Positions 26,247-35,238 of a stretch of 64,000 bases of DNA are shown here, piece by piece (within the stretch, counting starts at the first letter, position 1; each line of letters starts with the position of its first letter). The notes below the pieces were generated by a model. It was not told the origin of the DNA. It searched no databases and saw only the letters and a list, made by a program, of their open reading frames with translations. Position numbers and translations under genes: made by a program. The stretch is from Gemmatimonadetes bacterium T265. GTDB lineage: Bacteria; Gemmatimonadota; Gemmatimonadetes; Gemmatimonadales; Gemmatimonadaceae. The DNA is taken from the NCBI GenBank assembly GCA_019973575.1, contig BPUI01000001.1, positions 558,001 through 622,000 of the forward strand, in the 5' to 3' direction.

Positions 26247-28712
26247 TCACGAGCATCCCGACCGGATTGGCTGCGCGACGGGGACGACGATCACGCCCGA
26301 GCGCGCGGCGCCGACGAGGACGAGGTCGCCGTTGGCGCGGACCGAGGCGCGGATCGGGCCGACGATCGGGTCGCGGACCGGGATCGTGCGGACGCGTTGA
26401 TAGCAGTACGTGTCGTAGATCTCGATCTGGGGCAGCTGTGATGCCGAGAAGGCGTAGCGGGTGCCGGGGGGCGAGTTCCCGCCCGTATTACGGGGGTGGA
26501 AGTCGAAGCCGGCGTTCGGGCCGCCGCTCGTCTGGAGGAGGCCCTGGAGGCGGAGCGTCGGGTCGAGGAGGTACGTCGAATCGCCGCGGACGGCGCCGAG
26601 CCCGCCATCGAAGTTGATCGCGACGCCCGAGACGCGGGCGTAGCTGTTGGCGATGAAGTCGGAGACGTCGAAGGCGCGCGAGACGCCGAGGTCCGTGACC
26701 GGGGTCGAAAGGGTGTAGGTGTTGTTCGAGAGGACGTCGGTGACCGAGGAGGCGAGTCCGCGCGCGGCGTCGTAGAGGAGGGTGCGGCTTCCGAGCACCG
26801 GACCGCCCTCGCCGAAGATGGCGCGGCCGAAGTTGCCCGAGCTGCGGACGAAGGTGGTGTCGCGGAAGCCGAGCTTCGACAGGTCGACAACGACCGAGTA
26901 CGTGGTTGGCGCGCCGGTGAGCGCGTTCGTGGCGGGCTGCTGGTAAGGAACCAGCGTCGAGTCGTGGCCTACGCCCTGGGCGGCGTAGCGGACGACGAGG
27001 AGCGTGTCCCAGTGGCCTTGCGCGAGCCCGGTCGCCTGCTCGAAGAAGAGGTGCGACGAGTGGCGGACGAGGTTTTCCCAGCGGATCGTGCCCGCGTTCG
27101 GGAACGGGGACGACTGGCCGCCCGTGGGGGTGGTCGAGTAGACGAGGATCGGTTCGGCGCAGCCGTTGCCGGTCGACGCGGAGCCGCTGCAGGTCGTGGC
27201 GAGGAACTGCGGGCGGTCGCTGAAGTCGTACATCGTGCGCTGCTGGACGGCCTGGCCGGCGGCGTTGAGCGTCGTCGTGACCGAGTAGGCGACGATGTTG
27301 GGGAGCGCATAGCGGTAGACCTCGCGGCCCGAGCCGCCACCGGTGAGGTCGACGTAGCTGACGTTGGTGCCGCCCGAGTTGGCGACGATGAGCGTGTCGC
27401 CGAAGGTCCCGTCCGTCGCGCGCGGCCAGGCGGCGATGCCCCAGGGCTGCGAGCCGACGGCAACCGGCGAAAGGAACCGGCGGCCGGCGAGGTCGAAGAC
27501 CTCGAGTTGGTTCAGTTGCAGGTTCGTGAGGTAGAGACGGTCGAGGTGTGGGACGTAGAGGCCGTCGGCGAGTTGGCCGCCCTGCGGGAGCGGGCTCGTC
27601 ACGCCCGCGACGACGACGGCGGTGTCCGGGGCAGCGCTGTTGCTGCTGAGGGCCATCGTCGCGCGCTTGCCACCGCTGTTCGTCGCGAAGCCGCGCACGT
27701 AGACGCGGAGCGGGAGCGAGTCGGCGGTCGTGGTGAGGGTGTCGGGTCGGAGGCGGAGGGTAAAGCGGCGGGCGTCGTTGACGAGCGAGCCGTCGAGGAC
27801 GACCGAGTCGACGCCGAAGCGGCGCGTCGTGTCGGCGCGCGAGAGGATTTCGTAGCCGATGACCTTGACGCCGGTGGGGTCGGAGGCGGAGACGCGGAGC
27901 GTATCGGCGACCTCGAGGCGGACCGGGAACGCGGCGGTGGCGACGGGGGCGACGCTGCTCGTCGCCACCGTCTGGACGGCGTACTGGACGGGGGCGCCGT
28001 TGGCCACTCGACCCGCGCCGTCAACGACGAACGGCTGCACGGTGAGCACGCCGGCCGGTGCGTTGGCCGGGACGGCGAGCGTGTCGGTGACGACGACCGA
28101 GTCGGCGAGCGCGCTGCCCGCGTAGATGACCGAGTCGGCGGTCGTGAACGGGCCGGAGGTGCGGTAGCCGACCGCGCGGACCCTCATCGGCGAGGCGGCG
28201 ACGAGGGTGAGCGCGCCCTTCTTGCCGACGACGAAGAGGGAGGCCGAGACCGGGGCGACGAGCGTGACCGCGGGGGGGCGCACGTTGCCCGCCGAGAGGC
28301 GGAGGGTGTCGCTGGCGGTCTCGTTGCCCGCGCCGTCGCGCGCGTGGGCGACGACGTAGATCGGCGTGCCGGCGGCGACGCTCGCGGGGACGGGGACGCG
28401 CATCGCCAGCGCGAAGCTCGTCGTCGCCGCGGCGGGTGTCGTGTCCCTGGTCATCTGCACGCCGCCGGTGACGTCGACGTGGACGTGCGCGAGGTCGAGG
28501 TTGTCGCTCGCGAGGACGGCGAACGAGACGGCGGAATCGCCGATCGCGTTCTTGACCGTGGTGTCGAAGTGGACGGCCGGCGCCTGCTTGTCGGCGACGA
28601 ATCCGGCGACGCTGTCGGCCTGCGAACCGCACGCAGCCAAACCGGGGGCGGCGAGCGCGCCGGCCGCGAGCAGGGCGACGGCGGACGGGCGCAGGGAGCG
28701 GAGGGGGCGCAT
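26247..28712 (-). CDS. Large surface lipoprotein coupled to pilQ
   Basis: From the ATG at 28710-28712 the protein has 821 residues and a lipoprotein signal (LLAAGALAAPGLAAC). Residues about 35-390 look like several Ig/Big-type beta domains (SFAVLASDNLDLAHVHVDVT, APVSASLFVVGKKGALTLVA). Residues about 400 to the end resemble a propeller-type fold (LDRLYLTNLQLNQLEVFDLA, PWGIAAWP, GDTLIVANSGGTNVSYVDL). It starts five bases after the pilQ stop, so it is the last gene of the pilus operon. I do not recognise it as a named pilus component. A PilY1-like adhesin or tip-regulator role is only a positional inference. Confidence 0.75.
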   Translation of the reverse strand: MRPLRSLRPSAVALLAAGALAAPGLAACGSQADSVAGFVADKQAPAVHFDTTVKNAIGDSAVSFAVLASDNLDLAHVHVDVTGGVQMTRDTTPAAATTSFALAMRVPVPASVAAGTPIYVVAHARDGAGNETASDTLRLSAGNVRPPAVTLVAPVSASLFVVGKKGALTLVAASPMRVRAVGYRTSGPFTTADSVIYAGSALADSVVVTDTLAVPANAPAGVLTVQPFVVDGAGRVANGAPVQYAVQTVATSSVAPVATAAFPVRLEVADTLRVSASDPTGVKVIGYEILSRADTTRRFGVDSVVLDGSLVNDARRFTLRLRPDTLTTTADSLPLRVYVRGFATNSGGKRATMALSSNSAAPDTAVVVAGVTSPLPQGGQLADGLYVPHLDRLYLTNLQLNQLEVFDLAGRRFLSPVAVGSQPWGIAAWPRATDGTFGDTLIVANSGGTNVSYVDLTGGGSGREVYRYALPNIVAYSVTTTLNAAGQAVQQRTMYDFSDRPQFLATTCSGSASTGNGCAEPILVYSTTPTGGQSSPFPNAGTIRWENLVRHSSHLFFEQATGLAQGHWDTLLVVRYAAQGVGHDSTLVPYQQPATNALTGAPTTYSVVVDLSKLGFRDTTFVRSSGNFGRAIFGEGGPVLGSRTLLYDAARGLASSVTDVLSNNTYTLSTPVTDLGVSRAFDVSDFIANSYARVSGVAINFDGGLGAVRGDSTYLLDPTLRLQGLLQTSGGPNAGFDFHPRNTGGNSPPGTRYAFSASQLPQIEIYDTYCYQRVRTIPVRDPIVGPIRASVRANGDLVLVGAARSGVIVVPVAQPIRSGCS

Positions 28713-28717
28713 GGCGG

Positions 28718-30766
28718 TCAGCGGCGCGGGGGCAGGACCGGGGGCATCGGCGTCGCGGGCTGCTCGCCCTCGTCGAGGATCTGCGGGGTGACGAGGATCA
28801 GCAGATCCTGCTTCGTCTCGGAGGTCGTGGTCTGGCCGAAGAGGCCGCCGACGATCGGGAGGTTGCCGAGGACGGGGATCGCGCTGCGAGAGCGCGAGCG
28901 CTGCGTGACGGTGAGGCCGCCGATCACCGCGGTCTCGCCGTCGCCGACGAGCAGGCGGTTCTCCGCGCGCTGGCGGTTGAAGATCACGCCGACGTCGGAG
29001 TTGTCGGTCTGCGCGTTGGAGTTCTCCGCGCGGACGTCGAGGACGATGCGGCGGTTGTTGGTCACTTGGGGCGTGACGGAGAGTCGGATGCCGGCCTCCT
29101 CGAGGCGCACGGTGGCGCGCGGGAAGGCGCCGATCCCGCTGCCGCCCGCGCCGGCGTCGATGACGCGGATGGGGACCTGCTGCCCGACGAAGATCTCCGC
29201 GGTCCGGTTGTTCAGCGTCACGATGCTCGGCTCGCTCTGGATGTCGGCGAGCGAGTTCTGCTGGAGCGCGTTGACGAACGCGGTGAGCTGGTACCGGCCG
29301 AGCGTGAGCGAGTAGATGAGGTTGAGCGCGGACGACTTCATCGCGTTCGAGGCGTTGGCGAGCGCGGAGAGCGCGTTGCCGCCTAACGCGATCTGGCCGG
29401 TGCTGTAGGGCGTGCCGCCGCCGAGGCCGGCGACGCGGCCGTCGGGGCCGTAGACCGGGACGCGCGTCGACGGGTCGACGCGCGGGACGAGGGTGTTGAA
29501 GAACTGCTGCGTGCCCTTGCCGAGGTCGTAGGAGATGCCGATGTCCTGAAGGCGGGAGCGGTTGACGAAGACGATCTTCGCCTTGATCGCGACCTGCGGC
29601 GTGCGGACGTCGAGCTCGCGGAGGCGGGCGAGCATGTCGCCCATGCGCGAGGGCACGTCGGTGATGAGGAGCTTGTTGGTGGCGGTGTCGGCGGTGACGG
29701 ACCCGCGGATCATGCACCCCGCGGGCGCGGCGGCGGATCCGCCGCCCTGGGCCGCGGGCGCGGGGCCGGCGGCGCCGGTGGCGCAGTCGCGCGAGAGCAG
29801 CGACTGGACGACGGGGATGAGGGCGGAGGCCTTCGCGTAGTTGACGTCGACGATCTGCGTCGCGAGCGGCTCGACGGAGCGGACGGTGGCGAGGTTGCGC
29901 CAGCTGTCGACGGTGATGATGCCATAGCGGTCCTCGCTCGCCGCGAGCCCCTGCGCGCCCAACAGCGCGCGCAAGGCGATGTCCCAGGGCTGGTCCTTGA
30001 TCTCGGCCGTCACCGTGCCCGAGACGTCGCGGCCGGCGATGATCGTGCGGCCGGAGAAGGCGGCGAACGCGGCGATGACGTCGCGGATGTCGGCGTCCTG
30101 GTACGTGACAGTCAGCCGGCGCGACTCGGCCGGGCGCCGCGCGGCGAGGGGTGCGGGCGCGGGCGCGGCGGGCACGTCGTCCGCGGCCGCGGCGTCGGCG
30201 GCGGCGGGCACGCTGGGGCGCGCGGCGCGACGGACGGCCGGACGCGACGCGGGCACGACGCGGGCGACCGGCGGGTGGTCGGCCGACTGCCGGTCGGCTG
30301 CGGCGTCGCCGGCCGCCTCGGGGCCGCCGACGACGACGCGGACACCGTCGTCGCCGCGCTCGACGCGGTACGGACGCGCGCGGTCGAGCTCGACGACGAC
30401 GCGGACGACCCCGGCGCGGAACTGCGACGTCCGCACGCCGACCACGCCACCCTGCGGCGCCTCCGCGGCCGCGCCGGCCGCGGCCCCGCGCGCGAGCACC
30501 GCGCCGGAGAGGTCGAGCACGATGCGGCGGGGAGCGTCGAGGGTGAAGTCCTGCACCTGCGCGGCACCGTCGACGTGGACGTGCACGGTCGTCGCGCCGG
30601 CGGCGGCGCCCGCGCCGGGCGCGACGCTCACGCCCGTGACGGCGGCGCGACCGTCAGCTGGGACGGTGACCGCGGCCGAGCGGGGCGCGGGCCCGACGGC
30701 ACCCCATGCGCCGCCGACCGCGGCGTGCAGCACGGCGGCGCTGAGGAGGGAGCGGAGGACCGTCAT
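28718..30766 (-). CDS. pilQ: Type IV pilus secretin PilQ
   Basis: PilQ is the outer-membrane gate for the pilus fibre. The 682-residue protein has a signal peptide, an AMIN domain (about 40-150, VQDFTLDAPRRIVLDLSGAV and RVVVELDRARPYRVERGDDG), and an STN/secretin N domain (YQDADIRDVIAAFAAFSGRT, IKDQPWDIALRALL). The secretin core has TNKLLITDVPSRM, LQQNSLADIQSEPSIVTLNN and the C-terminal LGNLPIVGGLF...LLILVTPQIL. The four-base overlap with pilP and the order pilM-N-O-P-Q are standard. Confidence 0.96.
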   Translation of the reverse strand: MTVLRSLLSAAVLHAAVGGAWGAVGPAPRSAAVTVPADGRAAVTGVSVAPGAGAAAGATTVHVHVDGAAQVQDFTLDAPRRIVLDLSGAVLARGAAAGAAAEAPQGGVVGVRTSQFRAGVVRVVVELDRARPYRVERGDDGVRVVVGGPEAAGDAAADRQSADHPPVARVVPASRPAVRRAARPSVPAAADAAAADDVPAAPAPAPLAARRPAESRRLTVTYQDADIRDVIAAFAAFSGRTIIAGRDVSGTVTAEIKDQPWDIALRALLGAQGLAASEDRYGIITVDSWRNLATVRSVEPLATQIVDVNYAKASALIPVVQSLLSRDCATGAAGPAPAAQGGGSAAAPAGCMIRGSVTADTATNKLLITDVPSRMGDMLARLRELDVRTPQVAIKAKIVFVNRSRLQDIGISYDLGKGTQQFFNTLVPRVDPSTRVPVYGPDGRVAGLGGGTPYSTGQIALGGNALSALANASNAMKSSALNLIYSLTLGRYQLTAFVNALQQNSLADIQSEPSIVTLNNRTAEIFVGQQVPIRVIDAGAGGSGIGAFPRATVRLEEAGIRLSVTPQVTNNRRIVLDVRAENSNAQTDNSDVGVIFNRQRAENRLLVGDGETAVIGGLTVTQRSRSRSAIPVLGNLPIVGGLFGQTTTSETKQDLLILVTPQILDEGEQPATPMPPVLPPRR

Positions 30767-31332
30767 GGCTGCTTGGTGAGGGAGGAGTCGGAGAGCGTGA
30801 CGACTTCCGTGCGGCTGAAGCCGAGCTCCTCGACGGCGAAGACCACCGTGCGGGGGCGGATGCGGACGACTCGCATGCGGCCCACGCGCCCGCCGACGCC
30901 GAGGCGGTGCTGGGCCTTCGTGGTGCCGTCGCGGAGGATCGCGACGGAGCCGACCCCGGTCGGGTCGTACGCGACCGCGACGAGCCGCAGCTCGCTCGGG
31001 AGCGGGCGGAGCGCGGCCGTGACCATGAGCGAACGGAACGGGTCGCGGCGGCCCGCGCCGGCGTAGTCGAAGGCCTCGCGCTCGACGACAACGGTGTCGG
31101 GCGCGTCGACCGCGGCGGCGTGGCGCGCGGGCGCCGGGACGGCAGGCGGCGGCGCATGCGGCGCCGCGTGTGGCGTCACGTGGCGCTGCGACGGGCGGGG
31201 CGCGGGCGCGGCGCTCGCGTCGTCGGCGGACGCGGAGCGCGCGGCGGCGGCACCGCCGGCCACGACGACGAGGGCCGTGGCGTAAATCGCGGTGCGCCGG
31301 GTCACGCCGGCGCGGAGTGCCGGGCGGCTCAC
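30763..31332 (-). CDS. pilP: Pilus assembly protein PilP-like
   Basis: The 189-residue protein has one N-terminal membrane segment (AIYATALVVVAGGAAAA), a Pro/His/Ala-rich linker (about 35-75) and a C-terminal beta domain. This domain starts with GRRDPFRSLM and contains LVAVAYDPTGVGSVAILRDG, HRLGVGGRVGRMRVVRIRPR and VVFAVEELGF, as in PilP. PilP links the inner-membrane PilNO to PilQ. It overlaps both pilO and pilQ by four bases. Confidence 0.85.
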   Translation of the reverse strand: MSRPALRAGVTRRTAIYATALVVVAGGAAAARSASADDASAAPAPRPSQRHVTPHAAPHAPPPAVPAPARHAAAVDAPDTVVVEREAFDYAGAGRRDPFRSLMVTAALRPLPSELRLVAVAYDPTGVGSVAILRDGTTKAQHRLGVGGRVGRMRVVRIRPRTVVFAVEELGFSRTEVVTLSDSSLTKQP

Positions 31333-31970
31333 GGGATCACCTCGCCGCCGGCCCCGATCGTCGTGTGACGCCCCGTCGCGGGCGCGGGGTGCACGACGTA
31401 AGTCTGCACGGTCACGGCGGCCGAGAGCGGCGTCGCGGTCGCGGGGCGGCGCGGGTCGCGCGCGCCGCCGTCGGCGCGCGGCACGAGCTGGAAGGTGACC
31501 GGCGCGACGATGCGCGGCAGCGACCCGACGTTGGCGAGGAACGTCGTGAGCGGGTGGTACCCGCCGGCGACGGTCAGTTTGTATCGGTACGTGTCGAACT
31601 CGGGGCCCGGGAGCATCGGCTCGGGGGCCACGCCGCCGATCTCGAGCCCCGCGCGGCGCGCCGCCGTCGAGACCTGTTCGAGCAGCCCCGGCACCTCGTG
31701 CTCGGTCGGGACGAGGCGGCGGAGCGCCTCGAGCGTGGCGCGCGAGCGGGCGGCCTCGCGCGCGAGTTCGGCGGGCTTCACGCCGGCGGCCGCCTCGCGG
31801 CGCGCCTTCGCGTTCGCCGACTCGACGCGCTCGACCCGCGCCTCGCGCTCGGCGAGCGCGTCGGCGGCGGCCGCGTACGGGTAGGCGTAGTAGTACCCGA
31901 GCCCCGCCAGCGCGACGACGCCGGCGGCGATCTTGGCCTGGGCCCTGGGGTCCTGCGGCAGGAGGGGCAT
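31329..31970 (-). CDS. pilO: Pilus assembly protein PilO-like
   Basis: The 213-residue protein has one N-terminal membrane helix (IAAGVVALAGLGYYYAYPYA), a long coiled-coil-like stretch (residues about 38-90, rich in Glu/Ala/Arg) and a ferredoxin-like periplasmic domain. The PilO patterns are LVPTEHEVPGLLEQVSTAAR, YRYKLTVAGGYHPLTTFLAN and RIVAPVTFQL. It pairs with PilN in the inner-membrane alignment complex. It is coupled to pilP by ATGA. Confidence 0.88.
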   Translation of the reverse strand: MPLLPQDPRAQAKIAAGVVALAGLGYYYAYPYAAAADALAEREARVERVESANAKARREAAAGVKPAELAREAARSRATLEALRRLVPTEHEVPGLLEQVSTAARRAGLEIGGVAPEPMLPGPEFDTYRYKLTVAGGYHPLTTFLANVGSLPRIVAPVTFQLVPRADGGARDPRRPATATPLSAAVTVQTYVVHPAPATGRHTTIGAGGEVIP

Positions 31971-31978
31971 GCGGGGCC

Positions 31979-32023
31979 TAACGAGGGGAGGCGTAACGAG
32001 GAGCGGCGTAACGAGGGGCGGGG
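31979..32023. repeat. Three 15-base tandem repeats between pilN and pilO
   Basis: The 60-base gap contains three near-identical 15-base units, TAACGAGGGGAGGCG, TAACGAGGAGCGGCG and TAACGAGGGGCGGGG (31979-31993, 31994-32008, 32009-32023). The first is part of a GCCTAACG motif and the others read GCGTAACG or end the run. On the coding (minus) strand they read CCTCGTTACGCC and lie just before the pilO start, where a ribosome site would be expected. Confidence 0.75.
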
Positions 32024-32030
32024 CGCCGCG

Positions 32031-32804
32031 TCAGCGCGACGGCGCCACGGGCACGGCGAGCCGCTCGGTGCGGAGGAGGTCGTGCGGCGGGGTCTGGAGT
32101 TCCGCGTCGAGCGTGAACTCGGTGACGTCCTTGCCGTCGACCTGCGCGGCCTCGGAGCGGGCGAGCTGCACGTGCTGCACGAACGGCGACGCCTCGAGGT
32201 CGCGCATGAGCGCGGTGAGGGCCTGGATGTCGACGGTCTGCCCGACGATGCGGAAGGCGAGCGCGGCGCGCGGGCCAGCGGAGTCGGCCTTCACACCCTT
32301 GTCGGCCGGCGGTCGGTCGCCGGCGGACTTCGCGGCCGCGCCGCCCTTCGCGTCCCGGCCCGGGGGCGCGGGGAGCGGCGGCGCGCTCGTCTGCTGGACG
32401 GCCGTGAGCCAGGTGTAGGGCGGCAGCGCACGGCTCACCTCGTCGAGCACGTGGGCCCACGCGTACCGCGCGCTGTCGATCGACGTGATGACGCCCAGCT
32501 GCCGCCGCACGCTATCCCGCTCGGCCGACGCGGCGCGTCGGGCCGCGAGGAGCGCGGCGTAGCGCGACGAGTCGGCCGTCGCGGCCCGCTCGCGCTCGGC
32601 GAGGGCGACGTCGGCTCGCGCCTGACTCGTGTAGAGGAACCCGCCGCCGCCGAGGGCGAGCAGCACGGCGGCGACCGCGCCGGCAAGGTGCGGGTCGCCG
32701 ACGAGGCCCCGCGCGCGCGCGGCGAACGCGGCGAGTGCGTCGCCGAGTCGCTCGCCGGACCGTTCGCCGTCGGGGTCGAGCAGGTTGATCTCGATCATCG
32801 TCAT
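32031..32804 (-). CDS. pilN: Pilus assembly protein PilN-like
   Basis: From the ATG at 32802-32804 (ATGA overlap with pilM) it has 257 residues. The start MTMIEINLLDPDGE is the conserved PilN motif that binds PilM. It is followed by a membrane helix (LAGAVAAVLLALGGGGFLYT), a coiled-coil part and a periplasmic domain (WLTAVQQT...FRIVGQTVDIQALTALMRDL EASPFV). A Lys/Ala/Pro-rich insert (about 150-180) lengthens the protein. Confidence 0.88.
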   Translation of the reverse strand: MTMIEINLLDPDGERSGERLGDALAAFAARARGLVGDPHLAGAVAAVLLALGGGGFLYTSQARADVALAERERAATADSSRYAALLAARRAASAERDSVRRQLGVITSIDSARYAWAHVLDEVSRALPPYTWLTAVQQTSAPPLPAPPGRDAKGGAAAKSAGDRPPADKGVKADSAGPRAALAFRIVGQTVDIQALTALMRDLEASPFVQHVQLARSEAAQVDGKDVTEFTLDAELQTPPHDLLRTERLAVPVAPSR

Positions 32805-33898
32805 GCGGCGGCTCTCGCGGCGGCCGCGGTGCGGGCGGCGCGGCCGACCGGTCGGCGGACGCCGAGCCCGATGGCGAGCAGCAGGAGCGGGGCGACGGCC
32901 TCGGCGTCGATCCCGTCGAGCGCGCCGTCGGCGACGGCGATCCCGGCGAGCGGGTTGAGGCTTTCGACCCGGACCCGGAGCCGGGCCGCCGTGGCGGCCG
33001 CGAGACCGGGGACGCGCGCGCCGCCGCCGCCGAGGAAGAGGGCGCGGAGCGGGCCCGCGTCGTCGCTGCCGGAGCTGAGCACCGCGGTCGCGCGCTCGAC
33101 TTCGGCCGCGAGGTCTTCCGCGTAGCGCCCGACGAGCGCGGCGAGCGCGGGCGAGGGGCGCTCGCCGCGGAGGAGCGCGTCGGCGGCCGGGGCGGACAGT
33201 CCGAGTTCGCGCTGCAAATCCTCGCGCAGGCGGCGGGTGCCGAGGGCGAGGTCGCGGGTGAGCACCGGGACGTTGCCGTCGAGCACGTTGACGATCGTCG
33301 TCTCGTTGCCGACGTGGGCGAGCGCGACGAGACCGTCGCCGGCCTCCGCGGCGCTGGGCGGCGTCGACACGATGTAGGCGTTGTGCAGCGCGAACGCGTC
33401 GACGTCGACGACGGCGGGCGCGACGCCCGCGTCGGCCAGGAGCGCGATGCGGGCGTCGACGAGCTCGCGCTTCGCGGCCGCGATCAGCACGCCCATCTCT
33501 GCCTCGCTTCCCTCGGGGTCGAGCACGTGGAAGTCGAGCGCCACCGAGCTCATGTCGAACGGCACGTGCTGCTCGGCCTCCCATCGCAGGAGCGCCCGCG
33601 CCTCAGCGCCGCGCGCCCGCGGCGCGCGGATGCGTTTCACGATGACGTCGCGCCCGCCGACCGCGACGGCGACGGCCGCCTTTCCCGAACCCGCGGCGGC
33701 GATCGTCGTGCGCACGGCGTCGACGACGAGCGCCGGATCCATGACGTCGCCCTCTACGATCGCGTCGTCGGCCAGGGGCGTGACGACCGCTCGGACGAGC
33801 TCAGGCGCTCCTCCGGCGTGATCGAGGACGACGGCCTTGACGAGCCCGGACCCGATGTCGAGACCGACGGTCTGCTTGGGACGGCCGAACAAGCGCAT
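32801..33898 (-). CDS. pilM: Pilus assembly ATPase-like PilM
   Basis: PilM is an actin-like cytoplasmic protein that binds PilN. From the ATG at 33896-33898 it has 365 residues (family about 350). The motifs are VGLDIGSGLVKAVVLDHAGG (phosphate 1), AVGGRDVIVKRIRAP, ALLRWEAEQHVPFDMSSVAL, FALHNAYIV, VALAHVGNETTIVNVLDG and LFLGGGGARVPGL. It heads the pilMNOPQ-lipoprotein operon. A 191-base gap before the minor-pilin gene may hold its promoter, though none is clear. Confidence 0.93.
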   Translation of the reverse strand: MRLFGRPKQTVGLDIGSGLVKAVVLDHAGGAPELVRAVVTPLADDAIVEGDVMDPALVVDAVRTTIAAAGSGKAAVAVAVGGRDVIVKRIRAPRARGAEARALLRWEAEQHVPFDMSSVALDFHVLDPEGSEAEMGVLIAAAKRELVDARIALLADAGVAPAVVDVDAFALHNAYIVSTPPSAAEAGDGLVALAHVGNETTIVNVLDGNVPVLTRDLALGTRRLREDLQRELGLSAPAADALLRGERPSPALAALVGRYAEDLAAEVERATAVLSSGSDDAGPLRALFLGGGGARVPGLAAATAARLRVRVESLNPLAGIAVADGALDGIDAEAVAPLLLLAIGLGVRRPVGRAARTAAAARAAA

Positions 33899-34089
33899 GC
33901 TGCGGAAGGGCGTCGGAGCGGGGGCGGGCGGCATGCCGCGGCGGGGGCACCGGGCACGGAACGGTGTCGCGCACGTGCCACGGTTCGAGCTAGACACGAG
34001 CCGCGCGCGAGCGAGGTAACAGCCTGACGGAAGACGTAGCAGACGTCGCGAGGGCGCGATCCGCCCCCGGCACGCGCGACGACAAGGCG

Positions 34090-35238
34090 TCAGCGCACAA
34101 CGTCGACCCACGCGCGCCGGGCGAGCGGAACGGGACGTGAGGCCGCCGCGGCGGCGCGCTCGAGCGCACAGCGCGAGCGCCGCACACGAGAGCCGGTGCC
34201 GAGCGCCGCGCCGTTGCCGCGCGCGAGCAGCGCGCCATCGACGACGAGCGAACCGGTCGACGACTGGACGGTTCCGCCGACGACGACGAGGCCGGCGACC
34301 TCGACGCGGCCGACGACGTCGAGCGAGCCGTCGACGAGAAGGGTCCCCTGGAGGCGCGCCGGGCCACGGATGGTGGACGACCCGGGGCCGCGGATGTGGA
34401 TGACCGGGTAGTCCGTGGTGCAGTTCGTGACGGCACCCGGGCCGCGGAGCGGCTCGCCCCAGCTCGCGGCGTCACGCGCGCAGGCCGGATCGGGCGCCGG
34501 CGCGGCGCGTGGAACGGGGGTGAAGGTGCCGCCAGCGGTGAGAATGACGTCGGCGCGGGCGGCGAGCGTCGCGCGGTCGACGTCGCCGAACCGTTCGGGC
34601 ACGGGGGGCGTCCACGTCGCCGGGGCTGTAACGACCGACCCGGCGACGCGCGCACCGGTCGCGAGCGTGGCGGACGGTGCCGCCACCGCGGCGGGCGGTA
34701 CGTCGGGCGTGGTCACACAATCGCTCCACGTCGGTGGAGGCGCGTCGGCGGCCCGGACGTCGGTATCGGTCGCGAGCGAGACTGGACCGGCGGCGACGAC
34801 CACGGCCGGTACGTCGTAGGCAACGTTGTCCAACTGCGCGAACACTCCGGTGCGGCGCACCGCCGGGCCGACCGGGCCGGCGACCGCGGCGCTCGTGGCG
34901 TCGGCCGTGAGCAGGTACCGGCGGACGTCGAGCCGGAGCGCGCGCACGGTCGCCGAGCCTGCGGGCGACGTGATCGTACGCGTGTCGGAGCCGCCGGGGA
35001 TCAGCACCGTGGTCCACGTGCTCGGCCAGTTTGCCAGGACGGTGGTGAGTGCGCCGTCCGCGGCGGTACGGGCCCGGAGTGCTCCGGCGGCTCCGGATGC
35101 GTCCTGCAGGAGCGTGCGGCCGAGGGAGGCGGCCGCGGTCGCGGCGAGCGTGGCGACGATGAGAACGACGAGCACGGCAACAAGGGCCGAGCCGTGGCGG
35201 GTCGCGCGCGGGCGGGCGCTGTGCGGTGCGCGTCTCAC
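34090..35238 (-). CDS. PilX-like pseudopilin or pilus assembly protein
   Basis: From the GTG at 35236-35238 (GTGA overlap) it has 382 residues. After a basic lead (RRAPHSARPRATRHG) comes a hydrophobic prepilin-like helix (SALVAVLVVLIVATLAATAA), with Gly before the cleavage point and no Phe at +1. The long C-terminal part ends in beta-helix-like repeats (LQGTLLVDGSLDVVGRVEVA and GLVVVGGTVQSSTGSLVVDG). This layout matches PilX/DUF7305-type minor pilus proteins. Secreted or pilus-tip placement is inferred. Confidence 0.7.
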   Translation of the reverse strand: MRRAPHSARPRATRHGSALVAVLVVLIVATLAATAAASLGRTLLQDASGAAGALRARTAADGALTTVLANWPSTWTTVLIPGGSDTRTITSPAGSATVRALRLDVRRYLLTADATSAAVAGPVGPAVRRTGVFAQLDNVAYDVPAVVVAAGPVSLATDTDVRAADAPPPTWSDCVTTPDVPPAAVAAPSATLATGARVAGSVVTAPATWTPPVPERFGDVDRATLAARADVILTAGGTFTPVPRAAPAPDPACARDAASWGEPLRGPGAVTNCTTDYPVIHIRGPGSSTIRGPARLQGTLLVDGSLDVVGRVEVAGLVVVGGTVQSSTGSLVVDGALLARGNGAALGTGSRVRRSRCALERAAAAASRPVPLARRAWVDVVR

